A DNA stretch of 64,000 nucleotides from JBBREP01 sp036501845 (GTDB lineage: Bacteria; Actinomycetota; Acidimicrobiia; IMCC26256; PALSA-610), in the NCBI GenBank assembly GCA_036501845.1, contig DASXZO010000139.1, positions 14,592 to 78,591 on the forward strand, given 5' to 3'. Each line of letters begins with the position of its first letter. Position 1 is the stretch's first letter. A program made the translations under genes and the position numbers. Shown here piece by piece: positions 25,170-33,065 of this stretch. Below the pieces are notes generated by a model. The model was not told the DNA's origin and searched no databases. It worked only from the letters and a program-made list of their open reading frames with translations.

Positions 25170-25668
25170 TCGAGTCATCGGCGCGGCGCAGTGCCACCAC
25201 CATTGCCAACGTGACGGTGATCGCCGCGGCGGCTCGCGACACCACGTCGACGTGATCGAGCCCCACCAGGATCCGTCCCTCGAACGCTTCGCCACCACTC
25301 ACCATCACCAGGTGATCGGCGTCGCTCGTCTCGGCCGCGAGCAGCCGACCCCGAAACCCGCCACTCGACAGCGGCGGTGTGCGCCCGCTGCCGGCCGCCC
25401 CCTCGATGACGCCCATCGCGAGGTGCGGCAGCGGGTCGAGCCGCACGTCGTGGCGCACCGAGCCGTCCCGCAGCGACACGAGGTCGGTGTCGACTTCCAC
25501 CACCTCACCGACGAGCCGTATACCGCCTGACCACAACCAGATGCGATCGCCGCGCGCCATCGCGTCGCGCAACCGGTCGCGCACGCCGAGACCGTGCCGG
25601 CGCACGAACGCGGCATCGAGCGCGGCCTGTTCCTGTTCGGCCCGCCATTCCGACCACGAGATCCCCAC
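25138..25668 (-). CDS. conserved-looking hypothetical protein, 176 residues
   Basis: No family recognised. The N-terminus WSEWRAEQEQAALDAAFVRRHGLGVRDRLRDAMARGDRIWLW is helical; the rest alternates short strands (IRLVGEVVEVDTDLVSLRDGS, RGRLLAAETSDADHLVMVSGG) and could form a small beta-barrel. No signal peptide; a moderately hydrophobic C-terminal helix (AAAITVTLAMVVAL). Starts at GTG 25666-25668 and overlaps the SDR gene by 32 bp at the 3' end. Confidence 0.6.
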   Translation of the reverse strand: MGISWSEWRAEQEQAALDAAFVRRHGLGVRDRLRDAMARGDRIWLWSGGIRLVGEVVEVDTDLVSLRDGSVRHDVRLDPLPHLAMGVIEGAAGSGRTPPLSSGGFRGRLLAAETSDADHLVMVSGGEAFEGRILVGLDHVDVVSRAAAAITVTLAMVVALRRADDSISPSRRSAPR

Positions 25669-25715
25669 GCCGTCGTGTCGACGCGAGGCGTGCGGAAATG
25701 GATGAGCCGGCGGGA

Positions 25716-26867
25716 CTACGGCGCCGCGATGGCCGCCGAGGTGGCGTTCGCTGCCGCGAGGCGACGGTACCGACTCGTGCTGTGCTCGGGGTCGGTGTCG
25801 TACCGCGGGATGACCTCGTCACCAAAGAGGGCGACCGTGTGCGCGACGAGATCCTGCGGATAGACGCTGCCCGACGGCCCCATGATCAATTGGTCGACGC
25901 CGATTGCTTCCCACTTCTTGAGCGCTTCGGTGCACTCCGAAGGAGTGCCGACGATGCTGGCTCCGGTCTCGCGCCCGGCGAGGATCTGGTCGCGCGTCGG
26001 ATCGGGGATCTGCGCCGGCCACTCAGGTACCCACGCCGGCTTCGGGAACGTGTCGAGGTAGTGGAACACCAACGATTGCTGGTGTCCGTTGCCCGATCGC
26101 GTCACCCAGTCGATCGCTTCGTCGCCGTCGTCGAGGCACATGAAGCTGGTCGTGACCGCAACGTTGTCGTTCACGTACTCGCCGACGGGTTCGGCGTCGC
26201 CGATGCGTTCCTTGTAGATCTCGATGAGCGGTCGCATCTTCTCGGGCGAACCACCGGTGAAGCACAACACTCCGAGTCCCATGCGCGCGGCCTTCTCGAA
26301 CGTGGACGGGTTACCGGCTGCCACCCACATCGGCGGGTGTGGCTTCACCCACGGCTTCGGCAGCACGTTGCGCTCGGGCAATGACCAACTGGCGGCGGCG
26401 TGCGAGTAGAGGCCGTCGCGCCACATGTGTTTGAACTCGCCGATCACCTCGTCGAACATCGCCTTGGTGTCGTCGGGATCATCGATGCCGAAACCACGCT
26501 GCTCGATACTCGACGAACCGCGTCCGGTGCCGAACTCGAAGCGACCGCCCGAGAGATGGTCGAGCATGGCCACGCGCTCGGCGACGCGCGCCGGGTGGTT
26601 CACCGGCGGCGTGATGTTGATGATGCCGGAGCCGATGTGCATGCGCTCGGTGCGCGCCAGCACGTACGGCATGATCACCTCGTTGGCCGAGATGTGGGAG
26701 TACTCCAAGAGGAAGTGGTGCTCGGTCCACCACGAGTACTTCCAGTTGTGGCGATCGCCCACCTCGGCCAGCGCCACCTCGCTCAGCAGCCGGGTGTGCT
26801 CGGCGTCGGGGTCGGCCTGGCGCACCGCCTCGGGCACGTACCCGCCCATGAACAGCCCGAACTCCAT
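25716..26867 (-). CDS. LLM-class flavin-dependent oxidoreductase (luciferase-like)
   Basis: 383-residue TIM-barrel flavoenzyme of the bacterial luciferase family, using reduced FMN or F420. The N-terminus MEFGLFMGGYVPEA, the EHHFLLEYSHISANEVIMPYVLARTERMHIGSGI block and LSGGRFEFGTGRGSS are the usual signatures; F420 versus FMN cannot be decided. The ATG at 26865-26867 follows a truncated copy of repeat element B and, further up, a GAACGCGTTC palindrome that may be the operator. Confidence 0.88.
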   Translation of the reverse strand: MEFGLFMGGYVPEAVRQADPDAEHTRLLSEVALAEVGDRHNWKYSWWTEHHFLLEYSHISANEVIMPYVLARTERMHIGSGIINITPPVNHPARVAERVAMLDHLSGGRFEFGTGRGSSSIEQRGFGIDDPDDTKAMFDEVIGEFKHMWRDGLYSHAAASWSLPERNVLPKPWVKPHPPMWVAAGNPSTFEKAARMGLGVLCFTGGSPEKMRPLIEIYKERIGDAEPVGEYVNDNVAVTTSFMCLDDGDEAIDWVTRSGNGHQQSLVFHYLDTFPKPAWVPEWPAQIPDPTRDQILAGRETGASIVGTPSECTEALKKWEAIGVDQLIMGPSGSVYPQDLVAHTVALFGDEVIPRYDTDPEHSTSRYRRLAAANATSAAIAAP

Positions 26868-26910
26868 GCCACTCCACCCCCGCACACCGCGGCTCGCGCC
26901 CCGAGAGGCG
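26868..26910 (-). repeat. extragenic repeat element B, truncated copy 3
   Basis: Read on the minus strand, ctcggggcgcgagccgcgg then tgcgggggtgg leads directly to the LLM start codon, matching the 3' third of the copies at 20389 and 39924. The 5' two thirds are missing. Confidence 0.55.
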
Positions 26911-26914
26911 AAAT

Positions 26915-26928
26915 AGGAACGCGTTCTA
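26915..26928. promoter_or_regulatory. palindrome AGGAACGCGTTCTA, TetR-type operator candidate
   Basis: Perfect core GAACGCGTTC at 26917-26926 in an AT-rich patch between the LLM gene and the iron-box promoter. The AAC-nn-GTT core resembles KstR-type lipid regulator sites of mycobacteria, but the outer bases match on one side only. Confidence 0.45.
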
Positions 26929-26981
26929 ATTTATCCGCTGGCGCCCGCCCTGTCCACGAACCGCCCGCCGGGCGACGCGAC

Positions 26982-27016
26982 TTGCGTTGAACTTAGGTGT
27001 GCCTTACCATAGTTAT
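26982..27016 (+). promoter_or_regulatory. iron-regulated promoter: -35 TTGCGT, -10 TACCAT, IdeR/DtxR-like box
   Basis: TTGCGT (26982-26987), a 17-bp spacer and TACCAT (27005-27010) lie 6 nt before GTG 27017. The 19-mer at 26993-27011 (TTAGGTGTGCC then TTACCATA) matches about 14 positions of the IdeR/DtxR consensus TTAGGTTAGSCTAACCTAA and covers spacer and -10. A regulator bound there would repress when iron is plentiful, unless a second start site exists. Confidence 0.6.
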
Positions 27017-27214
27017 GTGGCCGTTGACGTCGCCGCCGCGCTCCTCACCCCCGGCCTGCGCCGGGTCGACTCGGTGCGTATCGAGGTGGTCGGCGGCCGG
27101 GTGGTGGCCACCGCTCGGGGCATCGCGCACCGCCTTCCCTGCGAGGCGCGCATCTCCACCGCCCACGCGGCCGCGCTCGTCGAGGCCGGAGTGAAGGTCG
27201 AGCTATGCGTGTGA
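27017..27214 (+). CDS. small protein (65 residues) behind an iron box
   Basis: Soluble 65-residue product: VAVDVAAALLTPGLRR, VDSVRIEVVGGRVVATARGIAHRLP, then a helix ISTAHAAALVEAGVKVELCV. Two cysteines (LPCEA and ELCV at the C-terminus). It is not a Bfd-type [2Fe-2S] protein, which needs four cysteines, and no other family is recognised. GTG 27017 is immediately behind the -10 box, so it would be translated from a leaderless message; an in-frame TTG at 26987 lies upstream of the promoter and is unlikely. Bacterioferritin follows after 41 bp, so a role in iron storage or release is inferred. Confidence 0.6.
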   Translation: MAVDVAAALLTPGLRRVDSVRIEVVGGRVVATARGIAHRLPCEARISTAHAAALVEAGVKVELCV

Positions 27215-27255
27215 CGCAGTCATGATCGTGTGCTCCTGCCGAGAGTGACGCGCAC

Positions 27256-27726
27256 ATGCAAGGCGACGCCGACGTCATCGAGCTCCTGAACCAGGTGCTC
27301 ACGGCCGAGCTCACCGCGACGAATCAGTACTTCGTCGACTCCAAGATGGCCGCCAACTGGGGCTACGACCGGCTCGCCCACCACTTCCGCGACGAGTCGA
27401 TCGACGAGATGAAAGATGCTGACGCGCTCATCGAGCGCATCATCTTCCTCGAGGGCACACCCAACGTGCAGCGCCTCGGCACGATCCGCATCGGTGAGAC
27501 GGTGCCCGAGAAACTGCAACTCGCGCTCGACCTGGAACGCGAGGCGATCGAACGATTGAACGGCGGCATCGCGCTCTGCACCGAGCACGGCGACAACGGG
27601 ACCCGCGACGTGCTCGAGCATGTGCTGGCGGGCGAGGAGCGTCACGCCGACTGGCTGGCGACGCAGCTCACCACCATCGCCCAGGTGGGCGCGGAGCTGT
27701 ATCTGAGCCAGCAGATGCACGACTGA
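27256..27726 (+). CDS. bfr: bacterioferritin with a substituted ferroxidase ligand
   Basis: 156-residue four-helix ferritin that stores iron in a 24-mer. Residues fall at the standard Bfr positions: Glu18, Tyr25, Glu51, Met52 (haem ligand), Glu94, Glu127 and His130 are all present, but position 54, normally His, is Asp (EMKDADALIERI). That changes one of the two His ligands of the diiron centre. Start ATG 27256 with a GAGAG site upstream. Likely transcribed from the iron-box promoter through the small gene. Confidence 0.93.
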   Translation: MQGDADVIELLNQVLTAELTATNQYFVDSKMAANWGYDRLAHHFRDESIDEMKDADALIERIIFLEGTPNVQRLGTIRIGETVPEKLQLALDLEREAIERLNGGIALCTEHGDNGTRDVLEHVLAGEERHADWLATQLTTIAQVGAELYLSQQMHD

Positions 27727-27750
27727 TCCACTCACTGATTCGGCAAGCTT

Positions 27751-27770
27751 CCCCGCTACGCAGGGCGGGG
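27751..27770 (+). terminator. stem-loop after bfr
   Basis: CCCCGC-n8-GCGGGG between bfr and the amidohydrolase gene. No T-tract; weak terminator or 5' leader structure of the next gene. Confidence 0.3.
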
Positions 27771-27784
27771 TGAATACTGTGCGC

Positions 27785-29485
27785 ATGACGCACGATCTGG
27801 TGATTCGCAGGGGCACGGTGGTCGACGGCACGGGGGCGCCGGGCCGGCTGGCCGACGTGGCGATCGACGGCGACCGCATCACAGCCGTCGGCACGATCGA
27901 CGACAAGGGCCGGCGCGAGCTCGACGCCGAGGGCCGCGTGGTCACGCCCGGGTTCGTCGACATCCACACCCACCTCGACGCGCAGATCCATTGGGATCCG
28001 CTCGGGTCGTCGTCGTGCTGGCACGGCGTGACGTCGGCGGTGCTCGGCAACTGTGGCGTCACGTTCGCGCCGGCAGCACCCGACGAGCGCGATTACCTCG
28101 CCGGGCTCATGGAGTCGGTCGAGGACATCCCCGCGGCGAGCATCCTCGACGGGCTGGCGTGGGACTGGCGCAGCTACGGCGACTATCTGGGCGCGATCGA
28201 CCGCCTCCCGAAGGGGATCAACGTGGGCGGCATGGTCGGGCACTGCGCGGTGCGTCACCACGTGATGGGCGACCGCTCGATGGACGAGGTGCCGGCCACC
28301 GACGACGAGATCGCGGCGATGGTCGATGTGGTCGACGAAGCCATGGCCGCGGGCGCGCTCGGCTTCTCCACCAGCCGCACGTTGCTGCACCGCGTGCCCG
28401 ACGGCCGTTTCGTGCCGGGAACGTGGGCCGACGACCGCGAGCTGTTCGCGATCGCCGACGTACTCGGCCGCCAAGCGCGCGGCGTGTACGAGGTGGCGCC
28501 GCGCTTCGAGCGCGCGGGCAAGAACTACGAGGGCGTGCCGGCCGAGATCGCGTGGATGGCCGAGGTGCGGCGGCGCACCGGACGGCCGGTGACGTTCGGC
28601 ATCGGGCAGTCGAACCTCGGGCCTGAGATGTATCTCCGCATTTTCGAGTGCTGCGAGCGCGAGGCGGAAACCGGAGGCGATATCCGCCCGCAGACCACAC
28701 CGCGCGGCATCGCGCTGCTCTTCGGGCTCGCCGCGCGCTCGCTGTTCGATCGCACGCCGGAGTGGGCCGCGCTGTCGGGCCTCACGCTCGCCGAGAAGGT
28801 GGCGGCACTCGACGACGAAACGCGGCGCGCCGACTTGTTGCGAGCAGCGCGGTCACTGCCGGCGCCGACCTTCGCCGGCGGCGGATGGGACGGCGTGTTC
28901 GTGCTCTCGTCCGAGCCTGCGAACTATCACTTCACCGCCGAAGACTCGCTCGCGGCGCATGCAACACGGCGCGGCGTCGACGCGCCGGAAGCGTTCATCG
29001 ACATCTCGCGCGAGACGCGCGGACGCGCGCTGTTCAGCTATCCGTTCTTGAACCAGCGCGACGACGCCGTCGAGTGGATGCTCGACAAGCCGTACTGCCT
29101 ACTCGGGCTCGCCGACTCCGGCGCCCACGTGGGATTGATCATGGATGCCGGCCAACCCACATGGCTGCTCGCGAACTGGGTGCGCGATCGCGGTCTGATG
29201 ACGATGGAGGACGCGATCCGCCGTCTGACGTCGGAACCGGCGGAGGTGTTCGGCGTGCGTGATCGCGGCGTGCTCACGCCGGGAGCGTTCGCCGACGTCA
29301 ACGTGATCGACGTCGACGCGCTCGCGCTGTCACTCCCCTCGTTCGACCACGACTTCCCGCTCGGCGCCGGTCGCTACGTGCAGCGTGCCGACGGCTACGA
29401 CGCCACCGTGGTGAACGGCGAAGTGTTCATGGAGAAGGGTGAGCACACCGGCGCGCTCGCCGGGGTGACGCTGCGAAGCGCGTGA
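27785..29485 (+). CDS. N-acyl-D-amino-acid deacylase-type amidohydrolase
   Basis: 566-residue amidohydrolase-3 superfamily enzyme. DLVIRRGTVVDGTGAPGRLADVAIDGDRI is the typical first beta-sandwich, VVTPGFVDIHTHLDAQ the metal-binding HxH, GNCGVTFAPA carries the bridging Cys of D-aminoacylases, and GVLTPGAFADVNVIDVDAL the C-terminal sandwich; SGAHVGLIMDAG is the HxxxxxD region. Probably hydrolyses N-acyl-D-amino acids or a related cyclic amide in the cytosol. ATG 27785 was preferred to GTGs at 27770 and 27779 because it begins the conserved strand. Confidence 0.88.
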   Translation: MTHDLVIRRGTVVDGTGAPGRLADVAIDGDRITAVGTIDDKGRRELDAEGRVVTPGFVDIHTHLDAQIHWDPLGSSSCWHGVTSAVLGNCGVTFAPAAPDERDYLAGLMESVEDIPAASILDGLAWDWRSYGDYLGAIDRLPKGINVGGMVGHCAVRHHVMGDRSMDEVPATDDEIAAMVDVVDEAMAAGALGFSTSRTLLHRVPDGRFVPGTWADDRELFAIADVLGRQARGVYEVAPRFERAGKNYEGVPAEIAWMAEVRRRTGRPVTFGIGQSNLGPEMYLRIFECCEREAETGGDIRPQTTPRGIALLFGLAARSLFDRTPEWAALSGLTLAEKVAALDDETRRADLLRAARSLPAPTFAGGGWDGVFVLSSEPANYHFTAEDSLAAHATRRGVDAPEAFIDISRETRGRALFSYPFLNQRDDAVEWMLDKPYCLLGLADSGAHVGLIMDAGQPTWLLANWVRDRGLMTMEDAIRRLTSEPAEVFGVRDRGVLTPGAFADVNVIDVDALALSLPSFDHDFPLGAGRYVQRADGYDATVVNGEVFMEKGEHTGALAGVTLRSA

Positions 29486-29492
29486 TCGCGAG

Positions 29493-31049
29493 TTAGCCGC
29501 GGGCGCGAGCGATCGCCGCGGCCCACTTGCGACCCTTACCGGGTTGCTCGCGGTGCGGAAGCATCTCGTCGTCGCTCGGCGGCAGCGCACGCTCGTCGTG
29601 CTCGAGCGCGGTGAGATCGATCGACCATTCGATCGGCTCGATACGCGGCTGCGGCGCAGGCGTCAACGCGGCCGGTTCCGGTTCGGGCGCCGGTGTCGGT
29701 ACCGGCGTCGCCTCGATCACGGGCTCCACGGCCACGACCGGCGCCGGCTTCACCACGATCTCCGGCGCCACGACAAGCTCGGGCACCGGCTCCGCAACGG
29801 GTTCCGGCGCCACCGTCATCACCGGTGCGGGCAGCGGTTCCGGCGCAGCCGCGACGAGTGGCGTCTCGACGTGCCACGCCTCGACGGTGGACGGCGCGGC
29901 CGGATCGAGTTCGGGTTCGTCGCCCGCCGAATGCACCCATGACGGCGTGGCAACTGTTCCGGCCTCGTCGAGTCCGTCGACGTGCGGCGTCGCGATCTCC
30001 GGCTCCGCGACCGCGGGGGCGGTGAGCAGTGACGGCGGGAGCAACACGCGGACGACGACACCACCGGCGGTCGACTCGCCGAGCCGCACGACGATGTTGT
30101 GGCGCCGCGCGAGCCGCCCGACCACATCGAGACCGATGTGGCGGGTGGGCACGCGGTGCAGCATCTCGAGCCGCCGCACGCGTTCGTTGGCGAGCTCGAG
30201 CTCTGCGGGTGCGAGCCCCGTGCCGATGTCGAGCACGGTGATCTCGTAACCGCCGTCGTCGTCGGGCACGCCGAGCACCGTGACACGAGCGGGTGGCGCC
30301 GACGCCGAGACCGCGTTGTCGATGAGCTCCGCGAGTAGATGGGTGACGTCGCCCACGACGTCGGCGTGGAGCATCACCGGCGGTAGCGACTCGGCGTCGA
30401 CGCGTTCAGAAGACTCGATCGCGAGCGCCGCGGCCCACACCGCGTCGGTGACCGACACGGGATACGGCGCGACACGCCCGCCCTCACCGATCAGTACGAG
30501 CGCGCTGGCGGTGGACCGGTCGACGCGCGCGACCACGCGATGCACGCGCGCGATCGCCGCGGTCGTTGCGGGCTCGTGATCGCGGCGCCCGATCTCACCG
30601 AGTGCGTCGAGCGCAGCGCCGAGCAAGCGTTCGTTGCGCAACGCCAAGTTGGCAAGAAGGTCGGTGATCGAACGGCGTTCTGCACGCTGCTCCGACACGA
30701 TTTCGGTGGCGCGCCGGCGGCCATCGGCAACGGCGACGGCAAGCTCGGCCATCGGTGAGGCGCTGTGCGTGTAGCGCGGCGGCAACACATCGTCGCCGGG
30801 CGTAGCGATGCCGTCGGCCGCGCGCAATGCACGCGTGTCCGCGACGACCAACGCAAGATCACGCAACGGCCGCGTGATGCTGCGCGCCACGATGAGCGCG
30901 AGCGTGAACGCGGCGACGACCGCGACAACCGCTGCGATCACAACGCCGACGCTCCGGTGCAGGTTGAAGCCGACGATCAAGCCGAGTGCAATCGCCGGCA
31001 ACAGCGGGACGAGGAGCACCCGCGCACGAATCGTGGACCACGGCCGCAT
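29493..31049 (-). CDS. CvnA-like membrane ATPase/sensor, histidine-kinase fold
   Basis: 518 residues: two N-terminal membrane helices (VLLVPLLPAIALGLIVGF and VGVVIAAVVAVVAAFTLALIVA), an HAMP-like stretch, a helical dimer region and an HATPase domain (LLAELIDNAVSAS N-box, DIGTGLAPAELELANERV G1 box, HIGLDVVGRLARRHNI G2). No convincing phospho-acceptor His is visible in the dimer region, as in the sensor-like proteins of actinobacterial conservons. The last 150 residues are Pro/Ala/Val/Glu-rich and probably disordered. None of the usual conservon partners (roadblock, DUF742, small GTPase) is adjacent. Confidence 0.72.
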   Translation of the reverse strand: MRPWSTIRARVLLVPLLPAIALGLIVGFNLHRSVGVVIAAVVAVVAAFTLALIVARSITRPLRDLALVVADTRALRAADGIATPGDDVLPPRYTHSASPMAELAVAVADGRRRATEIVSEQRAERRSITDLLANLALRNERLLGAALDALGEIGRRDHEPATTAAIARVHRVVARVDRSTASALVLIGEGGRVAPYPVSVTDAVWAAALAIESSERVDAESLPPVMLHADVVGDVTHLLAELIDNAVSASAPPARVTVLGVPDDDGGYEITVLDIGTGLAPAELELANERVRRLEMLHRVPTRHIGLDVVGRLARRHNIVVRLGESTAGGVVVRVLLPPSLLTAPAVAEPEIATPHVDGLDEAGTVATPSWVHSAGDEPELDPAAPSTVEAWHVETPLVAAAPEPLPAPVMTVAPEPVAEPVPELVVAPEIVVKPAPVVAVEPVIEATPVPTPAPEPEPAALTPAPQPRIEPIEWSIDLTALEHDERALPPSDDEMLPHREQPGKGRKWAAAIARARG

Positions 31050-31245
31050 CACGTTGGAACGTACTCGCAGAGTCGGCGAAGTACCACAACACGAGGTCGC
31101 GGCGCGACGGTCCGGTGCCGTGACATGCCTCGAATGGAACAAAGCGGCATGCATCGCCGACCGGTGCCGCGCGACGAAGGCAACGATTCGGCCAAGGACC
31201 GGTGTGCACTCGCTGAACTTGACCAACGAACGCACAACTCGTCGT

Positions 31246-31251
31246 TACGCT
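31246..31251 (+). promoter_or_regulatory. -10 hexamer TACGCT, leaderless promoter
   Basis: TACGCT ends 8 nt before GTG 31260 of the acyl-CoA synthetase gene, in the gap to the divergent sensor gene. Confidence 0.45.
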
Positions 31252-31259
31252 CACTCGCC

Positions 31260-32822
31260 GTGGCGGGAACGGGTTTGCACGAACTCCTCGCGCGCGCGGA
31301 CGCGCGAACGGTGGCACTCGTCGATGACGCGCGCGCCGTCACGTTCGCCGAGCTCGATCGCGCAGTCGCGGATGTGGCGGCGCGACTGACGGAATCGCGC
31401 CCGCCCGGTGCCGTCGTGGCGATCCTGGCCGCGAACTCGGTCGACTACGTCACGTGGCTCTACGCCATCCCGCGCGCCGGGATGCGAGCGCTCCTGCTGA
31501 ACGTGCGCGACCACCCGCGCTCGTGGGCCGCGATCGTGACGCGCAGCGGCTGCACGTTGGTGGCCGGCGACCGCGATCTGCTTGACCAGCTCGACCAGCT
31601 CGGTCCTGAGCGCCCGCCCGCCGTGGAGCTCCTCGAGTTCTCACAGGTGCGCCCGTCCGGCGCTGCGCCCGAAGGCCCTCGCGTGAGCACAGCCGGCGAC
31701 GACGTGGCGTGGGTAGTGCCCACGTCCGGCACCACCGGCACACCGAAGCTGGCGCTGCTGACCCACGCGTCGCTGCTGGCGGCGGCCCGAGGCTGCGCCG
31801 AGGCAAGGCCGGTGGCCGCCGACGACGTGTATTTGCTGGCCTTCCCGCTCTGCCACGTGGCCGCCTACAACGTGCTCGTCCAACACCTGCACGGGCGCAC
31901 CGTGGTGGTCACCCGGCGCTTCGAGCCCGGCCGCACCGCGCACTTGATCGAACAGCACCGCGTAACCGCGGCGTCGCTCGCACCCACGATGATCGCGGCG
32001 CTCCTCGACCACATCGCCGCGAGCGCGCAGCGAACAGCCGACTCCGCGTCCCAACCCGACCTGAGCTCGCTGCGGTTGCTCGCGTACGGCTCGGCGCCCA
32101 TCGCCGAACCGCTGTTGCGGCGCGCGATGACGGAGCTTGGTTGCGACTTCTCGCAGGGCTACGGCATGACCGAGCTCTCCGGCAACTGCGCGTATCTCGA
32201 CGCCGACGGTCACCGGCGCGGCCTCGACGATCCCGAGGTGTTGCGCAGCGCGGGGCGGCCGACATCGTTCGTGGAACTCCGTATCGTGGACGATCGGGGC
32301 GTCGCGGTCGCCATCGGCGAGGTCGGCGAGATCGCGGTGCGCGGACCACAGGTGATGGCGGGCTACCTCGGCGATCCCGATGCCACGGCCGCCGCGATCG
32401 TCGACGGTTGGTTGCGCACCGGTGATCTCGGCCGCGTCGACGCGCACGGCGTGCTCACCATCGTCGACCGCAAGAAGGACGTCATCGTGAGCGGCGGCGA
32501 GAACGTGGCGTCGCGCGAGGTCGAGTCCGTGTTGCACGCCGATCCGTCGGTGGCGGAGGCCGCGGTGATCGGCGTGCCCGACGAGCGCTGGGGCGAACGC
32601 GTCACCGCGATCGTCGTGCCCGCGCGCGACGCGCACGTCGACGAGGGCGCCCTCGTGGCGCGCTGTCGCGCCGAGCTCGCCGCCTACAAGATCCCTCGGC
32701 GCGTCGTGATCGTCGACGCGCTGCCGCGCAACGCCACCGGAAAAGTCGACAAGCCGGAGTTGCGACGCCGTTTCACAACGGCCGCCGAAATGGGCCGAAC
32801 GACCCAGGCGGTCCAGGCGTGA
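31260..32822 (+). CDS. AMP-forming acyl-CoA synthetase
   Basis: 520-residue adenylate-forming ligase that activates a fatty or steroid acid to its CoA ester. VVPTSGTTGTPKLALLTH is the P-loop, QGYGMTELSG the adenine-binding motif, DGWLRTGDLG and DRKKDVIVSGGENVASREVE the hinge region, and NATGKVDKPELRR supplies the catalytic lysine. GTG 31260 was chosen because the family N-terminus begins there and a -10 box lies 8 nt upstream. The acid is not determined. Confidence 0.9.
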   Translation: MAGTGLHELLARADARTVALVDDARAVTFAELDRAVADVAARLTESRPPGAVVAILAANSVDYVTWLYAIPRAGMRALLLNVRDHPRSWAAIVTRSGCTLVAGDRDLLDQLDQLGPERPPAVELLEFSQVRPSGAAPEGPRVSTAGDDVAWVVPTSGTTGTPKLALLTHASLLAAARGCAEARPVAADDVYLLAFPLCHVAAYNVLVQHLHGRTVVVTRRFEPGRTAHLIEQHRVTAASLAPTMIAALLDHIAASAQRTADSASQPDLSSLRLLAYGSAPIAEPLLRRAMTELGCDFSQGYGMTELSGNCAYLDADGHRRGLDDPEVLRSAGRPTSFVELRIVDDRGVAVAIGEVGEIAVRGPQVMAGYLGDPDATAAAIVDGWLRTGDLGRVDAHGVLTIVDRKKDVIVSGGENVASREVESVLHADPSVAEAAVIGVPDERWGERVTAIVVPARDAHVDEGALVARCRAELAAYKIPRRVVIVDALPRNATGKVDKPELRRRFTTAAEMGRTTQAVQA

Positions 32823-32901
32823 ACGCCCGCGCCGTTCCCACGAGCCCGCTGACCTGGGCCGACGCCGAGCTGCGGGCCGACGCGACGCCTCCGACCGCGG
32901 T

Positions 32902-32921
32902 CCGTGAGCTGAAAATCACGG
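32902..32921 (+). terminator. stem-loop after the acyl-CoA synthetase gene
   Basis: CCGTGA-n8-TCACGG, about 80 bp after the stop. The region 32823-33065 is otherwise AT-richer than its surroundings; a 64-codon frame there is not convincing and I see no known riboswitch. Confidence 0.4.
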
Positions 32922-33065
32922 TAAGCGATCGGCAAAGAACATCAACGCCTGCTCAACGTCCGTTGTGCTGCCGTCGATACCCAACATTCGCAAAACACCA
33001 AAAAGGTGCATAGCGCCGCGGGACGCCGCACCGCCCCAGCAGCCACTACGGAGAAGCCAGCCCCC

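Noticed and set aside
32819..33013. 64-codon frame overlapping the acyl-CoA synthetase stop
   Set aside because: Low-quality composition, no ribosome-binding site or motif, and it crosses a stem-loop.
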